A stretch of DNA of 36,051 nucleotides from Bacteroidales bacterium (GCA_021740625.1 JAIOZK010000036.1:1-36051), one strand, 5' to 3'; shown: positions 7,817-17,363, counted from the stretch's first letter. The notes: generated by a model not told the origin, from the sequence alone. Numbers and translations are program-made.

Positions 7817-10180
7817 ATGAATAAGAGGACCAAATATTTGAGAGAGAGAAGCCTCGAAGTTCCGACCAGCATATCGCATGAAAGGGCTGAACTGATCACT
7901 GATTTTTATAATAGTGGCCGGGCAGATGGAAAGTCAATACCTGAGCAAAGAGCCCTCGCCTTCCTGTACATCATGGAAAACAAAAGCATATTCATCGATG
8001 CAAATGAATTGATCGTAGGAGAAAGGGGCGAAAAGCCAAAAGCAACTCCCACCTATCCTGAAATTTGCCTGCACTCCAAAGAAGATTTAGAAACCCTTGA
8101 CTCCCGCGAAAAACAAAATTTTGCAGTCAGCAAAGAAACTTACAATATTTTTAAAAAGGAAATCATTCCTTTCTGGCAGGGGAAAACCATGCGCGAAAGG
8201 ATTTTTGAGGAAATGACGGAAGCATGGAAGAATGCCTACTATGCAGGTGTTTTTACCGAATTCCAGGAGCAAAGGGCTCCCGGACATACCGTACTTGGAA
8301 AAGATATGTTCAGCAAAGGCTTTCTTAATCTGCAGGAAGAAATTAAAGGGCATATTTCACAACTCAACTTTCAGGATGATCCTAATGCACTGGATAAACT
8401 TGAAGAACTACGCGCCATGCATATAACATCGGATGCCATCATCCGATTTGCCGAAAGGCATGCCGACGCATTGAAGGACCTGGCAAGTCTTGAGCAGGAT
8501 ATCAGGCGAAAAAAAGAACTTTTCGAAATGGAGAGGATCTGCCGAAAAGTCCCTGCAAACCCACCCAATACCTTCCATGAGGCTTTGCAGCATTATTGGT
8601 TTATTCATCAGGGTGTGATCACAGAATTGAATCCATGGGATTCATTCAATCCGGGAAGACTGGATCAAAATATTTATCCATTTTATCAAAAAGAAATCCG
8701 GGCTGGAAGTCTCACAAAAGAAAGAGCCAAAGAATTGCTACAGGCCTTCTGGATCAAGTTCAATAATCATCCCTCCCCGCCCAAGATTGGGGTAACTGCA
8801 AAAGAAAGCAGTACTTACACAGATTTCTCACTGATCAACCTTGGAGGACTAACTGAAGAGGGTAAGGATGCAGTGAATGAACTGACTTATCTTATCCTTG
8901 ATGTGATCGAAGAAATGCGTCTGTTACAGCCCAGCTCTATGATACAGCTAAGTGATAAAAATCCGGACGATTTTATTCGAAGGGCTTTGAAGATCATCGG
9001 CACAGGTTTCGGCCAGCCTTCCGTATTCAATACGGATGCTATCATACAGGAATTGCTGCGGCAGGGAAAAAATTTAGTCGATGCACGCAACGGGGGCGCC
9101 AGTGGATGCGTTGAAACTGGCGCTTTTGGTAAGGAAAGTTACATCCTGACCGGCTACTTCAACCTGACCAAAGTTCTGGAGATCACCCTTAACAAAGGCT
9201 TTGATCCGATAAGCGGAAAGAAAACCGGTCTTGATACAGGTGATCCTGCCGAATTCAATTCCCTTGAATTGCTCATGGAAGCCTTTGAGAAACAGCTAAA
9301 TTACTTTATTGATATAAAAATTCAGGGTAACAACATCATCGAAAGACTTTATGCCAAATACCTGCCGGTTCCTTTCCTTAGCCTGCTGATTGGTGATTGC
9401 ATAAAAAACGGAAAAGACTACAATGCAGGAGGTGCACGCTACAACTCAAGTTATATTCAGGGTGTCGGAACAGGAAGTATCAGCGATAACCTTGCGGCGA
9501 TCAAGAAACATGTTTTTGAAAAAATGACTTTTTCTTTTGAAACCCTGATGAAGGCCATGAAAAATAATTATAGGGATTATGAAGAATTGCGGGATATCCT
9601 GATCAACAAAACTCCAAAATACGGTAATGATGATGATTATGTGGATGAACTAACCCGGCAGGTCTTTGAAATGTTTTTCATGGCAGTTGACGGAAGGCCG
9701 AATACAAAAGGGGGCCACTTCAGGATCAACCTCCTGCCCACGACATCACATGTGTATTTTGGGAGTATGATCGGGGCCATGCCCGATGGCAGATTAGCCG
9801 GAGAACCACTGTCGGAAGGCATTTCTCCTGTTCAGGGTGCCGACAGGCTGGGACCGACTGCCGTGCTGAAATCCGCAGCAAAGATCGATCACATCAAAAC
9901 CGGGGGCACGTTGCTGAACCAGAAATTCACCCCTGGTTTTTTTGAAGAAGAAAAAGGTATTGAAAGTATGATCCACCTGATTAGAGCCTACTTCAAGATG
10001 AATGGCCATCATGTACAATTCAATGTTGTGACGGCGGATCTGTTAAAGAAAGCCCAGGAACAACCTGAGCAACACCGCGATCTTATAGTCAGGGTTGCAG
10101 GATACAGCGATTATTTTGTGGATTTGAGCCCTGAATTGCAGAATGAGATCATCAGGCGAACGGAACATGATGGGGTTTAG
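7817..10180 (+). CDS. hypD: Glycyl-radical enzyme, probable trans-4-hydroxy-L-proline dehydratase (HypD)
   Basis: This is a full-length 787-residue glycyl-radical enzyme. The active-site loop SGCVETG places the thiyl Cys at 431 and the general base Glu at 433. The C-terminal RVAGYSDYF motif places the radical on Gly762. A single Cys rather than an adjacent pair excludes pyruvate formate-lyase. Compared from memory with the characterised Clostridioides HypD, blocks along the entire length agree (AELIVGE.G..P, APTYPEIC-like, FTEFQEQRAPGHTV, GCVETGxFGKE, KTPKYGNDDDY, KTGGTLLNQ) with active-site numbering shifted by three. HypD dehydrates trans-4-hydroxyproline to 1-pyrroline-5-carboxylate, which ProC reduces to proline. 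No proC is adjacent. Enzymes of this kind need anoxia, so the host is probably anaerobic. Other dehydratases or lyases of the family remain possible. Confidence 0.8.
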   Translation: MNKRTKYLRERSLEVPTSISHERAELITDFYNSGRADGKSIPEQRALAFLYIMENKSIFIDANELIVGERGEKPKATPTYPEICLHSKEDLETLDSREKQNFAVSKETYNIFKKEIIPFWQGKTMRERIFEEMTEAWKNAYYAGVFTEFQEQRAPGHTVLGKDMFSKGFLNLQEEIKGHISQLNFQDDPNALDKLEELRAMHITSDAIIRFAERHADALKDLASLEQDIRRKKELFEMERICRKVPANPPNTFHEALQHYWFIHQGVITELNPWDSFNPGRLDQNIYPFYQKEIRAGSLTKERAKELLQAFWIKFNNHPSPPKIGVTAKESSTYTDFSLINLGGLTEEGKDAVNELTYLILDVIEEMRLLQPSSMIQLSDKNPDDFIRRALKIIGTGFGQPSVFNTDAIIQELLRQGKNLVDARNGGASGCVETGAFGKESYILTGYFNLTKVLEITLNKGFDPISGKKTGLDTGDPAEFNSLELLMEAFEKQLNYFIDIKIQGNNIIERLYAKYLPVPFLSLLIGDCIKNGKDYNAGGARYNSSYIQGVGTGSISDNLAAIKKHVFEKMTFSFETLMKAMKNNYRDYEELRDILINKTPKYGNDDDYVDELTRQVFEMFFMAVDGRPNTKGGHFRINLLPTTSHVYFGSMIGAMPDGRLAGEPLSEGISPVQGADRLGPTAVLKSAAKIDHIKTGGTLLNQKFTPGFFEEEKGIESMIHLIRAYFKMNGHHVQFNVVTADLLKKAQEQPEQHRDLIVRVAGYSDYFVDLSPELQNEIIRRTEHDGV

Positions 10181-10358
10181 GGCCCTAAGAATTGGTAACA
10201 CAAAGACACCAGGACGCCAAGGAAATGATTCTGATAAAGAGTAATTTAGATTTATGTTAAATTCATGAGCAATCTTATAAAAAAACAAATCATTCTTCTT
10301 AGCGTAGCGGTTCTATTTCTTTGTGCCTTGACCGGCAACTATACACGATATGCTGGAA
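10181..10358. repeat. Degenerate intergenic palindromic repeat between convergent genes
   Basis: This stretch has no convincing gene. CACAAAG..AC..ACGCCAAG (10199-10222) recurs in inverted, degenerate form at 10296-10325 (CTTAGCGT..CTTTGTGCC). This resembles the dispersed CACAAAG/CTTTGTG repeats common between genes in Bacteroidetes. A 12-bp perfect palindrome TTAGGGCCCTAA (10177-10188) overlaps the hypD stop codon, but no T-run follows that would make it a terminator. Confidence 0.35.
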
Positions 10359-11105
10359 TTATAGACTCTCATAAAATGCAATCACCTTAACAAGATCATC
10401 CACCGACTTGCATTTGATCCTATTTTCTTTGATAAATTCCTTCACTTTATCTTTATGGTCCTCGAAAACATGGTAAAAACATTTCTTGTTCATCAATACC
10501 GGAACAGCCGGTTGATCGCCCAGTTTCAGGTAATAAGTACTGTTGTGAATATAAGTATCATCTTCAGGATCATCATTGGTAGGATCCATCACATGATGCG
10601 TGATCTCCCTGCGCGAAAGGATTTTGTTTTCCCCCTCCATCACCAGTTCAAAATAACCTTCTGATATAACATCGTCTTTTTCAAACTCTTCTACCACAAA
10701 TACTTTTTTGTCGAAATTGAGATATTTAATCTCTCCGGGTTCACCAAGGGCCAGGGTATCATCATCTTTATTGATGAATTGCATTTCCTGATATCGCACA
10801 TTGTACCTGAATTTCCAGTCTTTAATCTCTGAATTATCTTTCAGGATCAATGTACCTTCTTTCCAGGCATCATTCAGATACATACTTCCTTCCTTACCCA
10901 AATCACTCCGGTATTTGAGGATGCCCGCGATGCCCATCTGCTGGTCTGGTTGTGAAAAGCCAATGGGCTGCTGAAAATCGCTTGAAAAACTGCTGTGTTG
11001 TTTGTTAGGAGCATTGTTCTTATCCCTTGGGACATTCTGACTGCTTGCCGAAAAAGCAATGAAAAAAATAAGCAGAAACCCCGGTATTTTTGTAAAAAAG
11101 TTCAT
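10359..11105 (-). CDS. Exported protein of unknown function
   Basis: This 248-residue protein has a signal peptide (MNFFTKIPGFLLIFFIAFSA, cleavage near SSQ). The mature part starts with a low-complexity Asn/Gln/Ser-rich linker and continues as a beta-rich domain with the phrases YLNDAWKEGTLILKD and EIKYLNFDKKVFVVEEF. These resemble a Bacteroidetes exported family that I can describe but not name. The C-terminus is a charged helix. It is convergent with hypD and divergent from the ThuA-GDE fusion gene. No lipobox or sorting domain is seen, so a soluble periplasmic location is inferred. The near-consensus TAATTTCG upstream on the minus strand may be its -7 element, but it deviates by one base. 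Confidence 0.6.
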   Translation of the reverse strand: MNFFTKIPGFLLIFFIAFSASSQNVPRDKNNAPNKQHSSFSSDFQQPIGFSQPDQQMGIAGILKYRSDLGKEGSMYLNDAWKEGTLILKDNSEIKDWKFRYNVRYQEMQFINKDDDTLALGEPGEIKYLNFDKKVFVVEEFEKDDVISEGYFELVMEGENKILSRREITHHVMDPTNDDPEDDTYIHNSTYYLKLGDQPAVPVLMNKKCFYHVFEDHKDKVKEFIKENRIKCKSVDDLVKVIAFYESL

Positions 11106-11163
11106 GGCATTTAAAGTTTGGTTAATACTGTTAAAATTACGAAATTATCCGGATTTTTCCAAG

Positions 11164-11171
11164 TAAATTTG
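11164..11171 (+). promoter_or_regulatory. Bacteroidetes -7 element (TAAATTTG) of the ThuA-GDE fusion gene
   Basis: TAAATTTGC matches TAnnTTTG 32 bases upstream of the ATG at 11204. It probably drives 11204-16752 as one unit because only 56 bases without an obvious promoter separate the two glycosidase genes. Confidence 0.45.
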
Positions 11172-11203
11172 CATTATTAAGGAATTACGATATCAATACT
11201 TTT

Positions 11204-14200
11204 ATGAAAAGATTATTTTTACTTCAAATACTGATATTTTTCTTTTTAACTGGTATATCTCAGAAAAAGTCGGAGCTGATAAAGGTTGCACTTTTGAGCA
11301 GTAAGTCTTATGGTGGTTCCCACCTTGAAATCCAGGCATCCTTTGATTTTCTTAAACACTACGCTAACAACCTTGACTCCGAGCTGATTTCTTTCGTTGA
11401 TATTACTGAAGACCCATCCCTGCCGGAAAAATTTGATGTGATTTGGTTTCATGAAGTGGATACGAGTGATTTTTCAGAACAGGAAAAAGATCCTGTCGTT
11501 GTGCGTTCACTCCTGAAATATTTGAAAAATGGTGGAGGCATAATATTATCTATGACTGCAATGCGCTATATCAATGCGCTTGGCATAGAACCCATCAAAC
11601 CTGCTCTTCGCTGGAAAGAAGCCAGGGATCAGGGCTATGGCAGAAAACTGGGATTGCATGCTTTTCGCAGACACCCTGTATTCAAAGAACTGCACGGAGG
11701 TGCATATGTCTACAAACCGGTTTTGGATATGAAAGTTCCACAAATGGGATATTTTGACGAAAGAATCCCCGCCAAGGGGAAAGTTGTTGCTGTAGACTGG
11801 GAATATATCTTTTTGAGAGAAGACGATAAACTGGTTCTTGAGTATAACATCGGTCAGGGAACACTAATTGCTATCGGCGCTTATGTGCATTTTGGTGCCC
11901 CCAATTTTAACAGAAAACACCTGGATAAATTCATATTGAATAGCATTGAATACCTGGCCAATGGTTCAGATATACCCGCATATTACTGGAATTACACAGA
12001 AACAGAGATATCAGAAAAAGATCCTGAAAGATTGGACATTAAATATCAGCCAGCCATGAACTGGCCGGAAGACAGCCTCTCTCTTATGCTGCAAAGGCTG
12101 TTCGCAACAGAGAATTATTTCGAGGTTTCCACCGACAGGTTACTTATCATGGGCAAAGAAAAAGGGGGCATACAGGAAATATGGGCTCATCCTTTTATGG
12201 CTTTGCGGGATTACGAGGTTGGAATCAGGTTTTCTTATGGAGATAGCATTTACTGGTTGAATGATCAAACACCTGGCATTGAGGTCAGGCCCAATTCTTT
12301 TTCGCGGGAATACAAATTCAAAAGAGCTTATCTTACAGAGATCATCACTGCGCAAATGCATGAACCCACTGCGGTGATCCATTATGAATACCGCGGTGTA
12401 TATCCTGCAGAACTATATATCAAATTCAAGAGTAATTTCAGGTATATGTGGCCTTATGATCATCAGGCACTGGGCAATCTCTTTTATACAAGAGACAAGA
12501 TAAACAATGTCTTCCTTTTACAGGATAAATCGGAGGATTTCAATGTCATGCTGGGCTCCAATAAAAGAATCTATGCAGCCAATATCGGTCAGTTTGAAGA
12601 TTTTACAATCAACCCTGTTCCACCCGATCTCGACAAGCCGGTTGCAGAAGAAGATGTATTGCAAGGCATCCCGACAGAAGATTATCTTATTTCCGGGATC
12701 ATGAAGCTCGACCTGGAAATGAATGAAGATCTTGACATTCTTTTCAGTGCAGGCGGAACCGGCGAGAAAGAAATTATTGAAGTTTATGAAAAAACTGCCG
12801 GGGGTGCTTACGAAATATACCGACAGTCAGCTTCATACTACCAGGATCTTCTGGAATATAGCCTCTGTATTCAAACCCCCAACAGGACCTTTAATGAGGG
12901 CTACAAATGGGCCTTGATCGCCAGCGATAAATTTTTTGTCCATACTCCGGGAATTGGAAAATCTCTTGTTGCAGGCTATGCGACAACGAACAAAGGCTGG
13001 GATGGCGGCCATGTTGTAAATGGACGACCTGGATATGCCTGGTATTTTGGCCGGGATGCCATCTGGAGTGCTTTTGCTTTGCTTGATTATGGTGATTTCG
13101 AGAAAACAAAGGCGATCCTGGAAAACTTCCAGGATTACCAGGATCTAAGCGGTAAGATATATCACGAGCTCAGCACTTCCGGCATTGTTCATTACGATGC
13201 TTCGGATGCCACACCGCTCTATATTATCCTTGCAGGACGCTATCTCAGTCATACGGGCGACCTGGATTTCATCAGGAAGAGCTGGCCACATATCCATAAG
13301 GCCATTGAATTTTGTTTTTCGACCGACACCGACGCTGATCACCTGATCGAAAACACCAATGTGGGACATGGGTGGGTAGAAGGTGGTCATTTGTTTGGCT
13401 CGCACACTTCATTGCACCTTGCATCTTTATGGGGCGAAGCGCTGCATCAAAGTGCTTACATGGCTTCATTGCTCAAAAAGGAAGAACTGGCCGATCACTA
13501 CGCCTACGAATCTAAAGTAGTAAGCGAGCTGATCGATACATTGTTTTATAATGACTCCACCCGCTATTATTACCATGGTTTATACCAGGATGGAAGTTTT
13601 CTGGAAGAACAAACCATCATGCCGGCCATCCCCATGTACTTCGGACAAACACCGCCTGAAAAAGCTGCTCCCATATTGAAGGAGTTTGCATCTAACGCCT
13701 TCAACAGCGACTGGGGTATCCGTATCCTAAAAAAAGAAAGTGATAAATTCAATCCGCGAGGATACCATACGGGCAGCGTATGGCCTTTGTTCACCGGCTG
13801 GACAGCCCTTGCAGAATATCAATATGGAAATAAAGTGCAGGGTTACACACATATCATGAACAATTTGAAGATTTATCAGAACTGGGCAAAAGGTTTCCTG
13901 GAGGAGGTACTGAACGGCGCAGAATATTCGCCATCCGGAGTATGTGCACATCAGTGCTGGTCGGAAACCATGGTCCTGCAGCCTATTGTTGAGGGTTTGA
14001 TCGGATTTGAACCTAATGCTCCTGAACAAAAGCTAAAACTGCATCCTGCTTTCCCGGCAAACTGGGATCATATCAGTATAAAAAACCTGCGTTTTGACAA
14101 GAATGCATTTGACTTTGAAATGAAACGCACCAAAGGAAAAACTACATACTGGGTACGTCCAAAATACCAGAATGAATTCAGCCTGGATTTTAATCCCTTA

Positions 14201-14629
14201 TTTCCGGAAGGAACGCAAATTACAGAGATCAGACTCAACGGAAAAGTGCTGCCATCAGGAGAAGTGATGCCTCAATCATTTTCAGAATTAAAACTAAAAC
14301 TTGATATCAAGGGCGATTACCGGATAGATGTGAAACACAAACATGGAATTGAAGTACTTCCCTCAGTCCCGAATCCAAAGCCGGGAGATGCATCAACAGG
14401 TCTGAGGATCCCGGATGCAAAACTATTGGGCAACCGGTACTATATGAAACTAGAGGCAAAGCCAGGTAGCAACAATGAGATTCTTGTGTACATCGCAGAC
14501 AGGATGCCTGTTCGTTTTGGAAATTTACAACTGCTCGAAATCAAAGGGAATATCTTCCGGTTCAAGGTATTATTTGATGAAAATGGAGAAGAATATGTTG
14601 AAAAAGAAGTAAATATCCTCCTGGAGTAA
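11204..14629 (+). CDS. Exported two-part protein: ThuA/glutamine amidotransferase-like domain fused to a debranching-enzyme-like (alpha/alpha)6 glycosidase
   Basis: This 1141-residue protein has a signal peptide (first about 20 residues). Residues about 25-255 form a ThuA-like domain, seen as IKVALLSSKSYGGSHLE, FDVIWFHEVD and YLKNGGGIILSMTA. After a beta-rich region (about 270-560) comes an (alpha/alpha)6 domain (about 600-960) with GYAWYFGRDAIWSAFALLDYGD, YDASDATPLYIILAGRYLSHTGDLDF and GYHTGSVWPLFTGWTALAEY, closest to the C-terminal domain of glycogen debranching enzyme/amylo-alpha-1,6-glucosidase. A beta domain closes the protein. It presumably releases sugar from an alpha-linked glycan in the periplasm or at the cell surface; substrate and residues are not assignable. 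The ThuA domain may be a sugar-binding or non-catalytic module. It heads a probable operon with the GH63-like gene 56 bases downstream. Confidence 0.65.
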   Translation: MKRLFLLQILIFFFLTGISQKKSELIKVALLSSKSYGGSHLEIQASFDFLKHYANNLDSELISFVDITEDPSLPEKFDVIWFHEVDTSDFSEQEKDPVVVRSLLKYLKNGGGIILSMTAMRYINALGIEPIKPALRWKEARDQGYGRKLGLHAFRRHPVFKELHGGAYVYKPVLDMKVPQMGYFDERIPAKGKVVAVDWEYIFLREDDKLVLEYNIGQGTLIAIGAYVHFGAPNFNRKHLDKFILNSIEYLANGSDIPAYYWNYTETEISEKDPERLDIKYQPAMNWPEDSLSLMLQRLFATENYFEVSTDRLLIMGKEKGGIQEIWAHPFMALRDYEVGIRFSYGDSIYWLNDQTPGIEVRPNSFSREYKFKRAYLTEIITAQMHEPTAVIHYEYRGVYPAELYIKFKSNFRYMWPYDHQALGNLFYTRDKINNVFLLQDKSEDFNVMLGSNKRIYAANIGQFEDFTINPVPPDLDKPVAEEDVLQGIPTEDYLISGIMKLDLEMNEDLDILFSAGGTGEKEIIEVYEKTAGGAYEIYRQSASYYQDLLEYSLCIQTPNRTFNEGYKWALIASDKFFVHTPGIGKSLVAGYATTNKGWDGGHVVNGRPGYAWYFGRDAIWSAFALLDYGDFEKTKAILENFQDYQDLSGKIYHELSTSGIVHYDASDATPLYIILAGRYLSHTGDLDFIRKSWPHIHKAIEFCFSTDTDADHLIENTNVGHGWVEGGHLFGSHTSLHLASLWGEALHQSAYMASLLKKEELADHYAYESKVVSELIDTLFYNDSTRYYYHGLYQDGSFLEEQTIMPAIPMYFGQTPPEKAAPILKEFASNAFNSDWGIRILKKESDKFNPRGYHTGSVWPLFTGWTALAEYQYGNKVQGYTHIMNNLKIYQNWAKGFLEEVLNGAEYSPSGVCAHQCWSETMVLQPIVEGLIGFEPNAPEQKLKLHPAFPANWDHISIKNLRFDKNAFDFEMKRTKGKTTYWVRPKYQNEFSLDFNPLFPEGTQITEIRLNGKVLPSGEVMPQSFSELKLKLDIKGDYRIDVKHKHGIEVLPSVPNPKPGDASTGLRIPDAKLLGNRYYMKLEAKPGSNNEILVYIADRMPVRFGNLQLLEIKGNIFRFKVLFDENGEEYVEKEVNILLE

Positions 14630-14685
14630 TACTATGCCGGCCGTAGATTGAATATGATTTTGTAGACTTTATAGAAATAAATATC

Positions 14686-16752
14686 ATGACAAAACAAAAG
14701 ATTCTGATCAGCATTGCTTTCTTGCTGGCATTGAACCTCCAGTCGCAATATCTCTCTAATCTTAAGGCTACAAGGAACAGCCCAATCTTCACCACCTATG
14801 CCGCTCCTATGGAAAGTTCCAACTATGTCCTGGACCAGGGATATCGTTTCATGTGGACCCATACTCAGGAACCACTGGGATTTACCACCCAGCATGCAGG
14901 CGTTCTCTTTCTTGCCTTTGAAAAAGACCAGGAATTCAAATGGCAATCCGGCAATTTTCACAAGCAAGCTATCATCACAACTTCATACAGCGATCTGATG
15001 CAATATTCCTTTTATCCTTTTGAAAACATACGCATCAACTGCTTTTTCAATGTATATAATTCACAAACGATTATCTGGGAAATCGAAGTCATCAATGAAG
15101 GGTCTTTTTCTGAAACGATTCAGATCCATCCTGTTTTTGACGGAGCGGATATAAGGATCAACAACATTGAGTTTTATGAGGATGCTTTTACGTTTGAATA
15201 TCACAGGCCAAAAGATGACTGGATGGAAAACCACGATATACCACTGGTTGAAGATATTACCTCCTGTTTTCACACAACGCTGCCGGTGATATCCCGGAAG
15301 GCATTCCTGGAATTTGAAGACTTTGTTTCAGCAAGAGAAGCCAGTCGCGGCAGATCAGCAAATTTCGAAGAAGATGCCCGTGTATTAATATTTTCGCATG
15401 CATTGGAACTGACCCCGGGCGAACGTTGCTCCTTTCGACTGATCCGATCACAGGCAAGACAGCATGTTAAAAACACAGACTTGATCCAACAATGCAAGAA
15501 TGCTTCAAAGGCGGATATCATCAAAAGGTTATCCAAAAATGAGGCAATCTATCAAAAAATCCCACAACTTCATTTCGAAGATGAGGATTACGAGGCTGTT
15601 TACTGGAATGCTTACAACCTGATCCGCCAATGCATGATGCCCCCGGAGGGTGAATGCAGTTATAACTATTATGTATTTTCCCGTGAACCTGCTTGGGGAT
15701 GGGGCTATGGCGGACAGGTATTTCACGAAAGTCTTGTCATGCTGGCATATGCCTTTATGGATCCGGAAAGCGCCATGAATTCCCAGCGTGTTTATATGGA
15801 ACGACAGGATACTAGCGGTTTTATCAATTACCGCACCGGGCCCTACCTGAATGAGAATATTCCTTATAACAATCAGGTTACCAGTTCTGCTCCCTGGTAT
15901 AATTACCAGAATTATGAGATTTACAAAATTACTCACGACAGGGAATTCCTGAAGGAAGCTTATCAATCGGGAAAAATGTATTATGATTATTATATTGCAA
16001 ACCGGGATGCAGATAATGACGGCCTGGTGGAATGGGGAGCTCACGCTGTGCTGGAATCCGTCAGAGATGCGCGTGTAGCTGTATGGGACAAAGTAGGATG
16101 GCCATCCAATTTCGAAGGACCCGATATCAATTCCATGCTGATCATGGAAGCCAGATCCCTGGCCCAAATGGCAAAAGAACTGGGATATGCTTCAGCTTCT
16201 CTAAAATATCAGGCGGATGCCGACAAAAGGATTGCTTTGTTAAACCAATACCTCTGGGATCAGGAGACGGCCTTTTTCTATAATGCTGATATGAAGGACA
16301 ATGATTTCAGTTTTAAAGAAAAAAATGACCTAAAGATCAAAGAGATCATAGGATTCCTCCCGTTATGGGCGGGTGCCATTTCACAGTCAAGAGCCGACTC
16401 CCTGGTGAATTCATTGTTCAACAAGCAGAAATTCTGGCGAAATTATGGCATACCAACTTTATCTGCCGGTCATCCTTATTATAATCCCATAGGCTACTGG
16501 AATGGACCCGTCTGGGTGCAGTGGAATTATTTGATATTCCGCGGATTGCTTGACTATGGTTACAGGATGGAAGCAAAGATCCTGGCGGAAAAGGTTCTTG
16601 ACAACATCGCCTATCATCTCAAAAAAGATCACACTTTCTGGGAGTTTTACAGTGCAGATGATCTGCAGGCCGGCTGGAATCATGCCTACATCTGGACCGG
16701 CATCACCGCCCGTTTCCTCATCGATCTTGAAAGAGAAGGATTGCTTGATTAA
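14686..16752 (+). CDS. Exported GH63/MGH1-like glycosidase, paralogue A
   Basis: This 688-residue protein has a signal peptide (MTKQKILISIAFLLALNLQSQ), an N-terminal beta-sandwich (about 22-280) and an (alpha/alpha)6 barrel (about 290-688). The barrel has the GH63/MGH1-like signatures YVFSREPAWGWGYGGQVFHES, NRDADNDGLVEWG, and YWNGPVWVQWNYLI. The likely general acid is Asp461 in ESVRD, aligned with the Asp of the usual ESGxD motif, and the likely base is Glu653 in FWEFYSADD. GH63 enzymes are inverting alpha-glucosidases; the substrate here is unknown. It follows the ThuA-GDE fusion by 56 bases and is probably co-transcribed. It is strongly similar to the gene at 22539 across the entire barrel, so the two arose by duplication. 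Confidence 0.75.
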   Translation: MTKQKILISIAFLLALNLQSQYLSNLKATRNSPIFTTYAAPMESSNYVLDQGYRFMWTHTQEPLGFTTQHAGVLFLAFEKDQEFKWQSGNFHKQAIITTSYSDLMQYSFYPFENIRINCFFNVYNSQTIIWEIEVINEGSFSETIQIHPVFDGADIRINNIEFYEDAFTFEYHRPKDDWMENHDIPLVEDITSCFHTTLPVISRKAFLEFEDFVSAREASRGRSANFEEDARVLIFSHALELTPGERCSFRLIRSQARQHVKNTDLIQQCKNASKADIIKRLSKNEAIYQKIPQLHFEDEDYEAVYWNAYNLIRQCMMPPEGECSYNYYVFSREPAWGWGYGGQVFHESLVMLAYAFMDPESAMNSQRVYMERQDTSGFINYRTGPYLNENIPYNNQVTSSAPWYNYQNYEIYKITHDREFLKEAYQSGKMYYDYYIANRDADNDGLVEWGAHAVLESVRDARVAVWDKVGWPSNFEGPDINSMLIMEARSLAQMAKELGYASASLKYQADADKRIALLNQYLWDQETAFFYNADMKDNDFSFKEKNDLKIKEIIGFLPLWAGAISQSRADSLVNSLFNKQKFWRNYGIPTLSAGHPYYNPIGYWNGPVWVQWNYLIFRGLLDYGYRMEAKILAEKVLDNIAYHLKKDHTFWEFYSADDLQAGWNHAYIWTGITARFLIDLEREGLLD

Positions 16753-16987
16753 GTTTTTTTTATAATTCGGGAGAATTTTTAACCGCCATGTTCGTGAAGA
16801 AGTCGTAAGGGACGCAAAGAAATCGCATTCAGCACTTTTCCCTTATTGATCTTTGCAGTAACATTGCGTTCCTTTTGGTTAGTCAGTCTTTTGATACAGA
16901 CCCTATCTGCCCCGTTCAGTTAAAAAAATAATAGTATCTATTCGTGTAATAAATAATTCAACATTTCATTCGAGCATTCATAGCAAT
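16753..16987. other. Intergenic stretch with a degenerate inverted repeat
   Basis: No gene is seen here. A run of eight T follows the glycosidase stop, without a good stem. AAGGGACGCAA (about 16807-16817) and TTGCGTTCCTTTT (about 16864-16876) form a degenerate inverted repeat of the same general type as the one at 10181-10358. The rest is AT-rich and lies between convergent genes. Confidence 0.3.
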
Positions 16988-17338
16988 CTATTTTACAATA
17001 TCCCGCACCTCCCCTTTCATCTCAATATATATCTTATAACCACTTCTATTCATGCCCACCAGTTTTCCTTTGGCTTCAGGCTCAACCTTTAATTTTCGCA
17101 AAACGATATTGTGATAATCTTCGGGAATATATCCAAGAAAACGGCCTCTGTTTTTTACAGCGATCCGGTTTCTTCTTTCTTCGTATTCCATGTCAAGCAA
17201 ATCATCGAGTTCACAATGTGCCTGTGCACCCATGTCAGGCTTTTCCAAATAGAAGTCATTTCGCACCAGGTTTTTGAACCTTTTCGCAACAAGTAGCAGG
17301 GCAACTGCCACGATGATGATTACAATTGCAGCTTCCAT
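16988..17338 (-). CDS. Small membrane-anchored protein of unknown function
   Basis: From the ATG at 17338 this is a 116-residue protein: one N-terminal membrane helix (EAAIVIIIVAVALLLVAKRF, about 2-20) and a charged cytoplasmic or periplasmic part with RGRFLGYIPEDYHNIVLRKLK. The ending KLVGMNRSGYKIYIEMKGEV resembles a HIRAN-like or short beta module, but I do not assign it. A longer start at 17380 is unlikely because the -7 element TAGCTTTG (17356-17363, minus) lies inside that extension. The gene is divergent from the EamA transporter and is followed by the intergenic repeat region. Confidence 0.6.
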   Translation of the reverse strand: MEAAIVIIIVAVALLLVAKRFKNLVRNDFYLEKPDMGAQAHCELDDLLDMEYEERRNRIAVKNRGRFLGYIPEDYHNIVLRKLKVEPEAKGKLVGMNRSGYKIYIEMKGEVRDIVK

Positions 17339-17355
17339 AATAATTATTTGATTTG

Positions 17356-17363
17356 CAAAGCTA
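17356..17363 (-). promoter_or_regulatory. Bacteroidetes -7 element (TAGCTTTG), minus strand
   Basis: The minus strand reads TAGCTTTGC 17 bases before the ATG at 17338. It decides that start over a longer one at 17380. Confidence 0.5.

Noticed and set aside
7817-10180. Pyruvate formate-lyase
   Set aside because: The active site has a single Cys followed by Val-Glu, not the adjacent Cys pair of PFL. The HypD-like blocks fit better.
15529-16167. Long minus-strand frame inside GH63-like paralogue A
   Set aside because: It is antisense to the conserved barrel motifs, and its low-complexity Ile/Phe-rich translation looks like a shadow.
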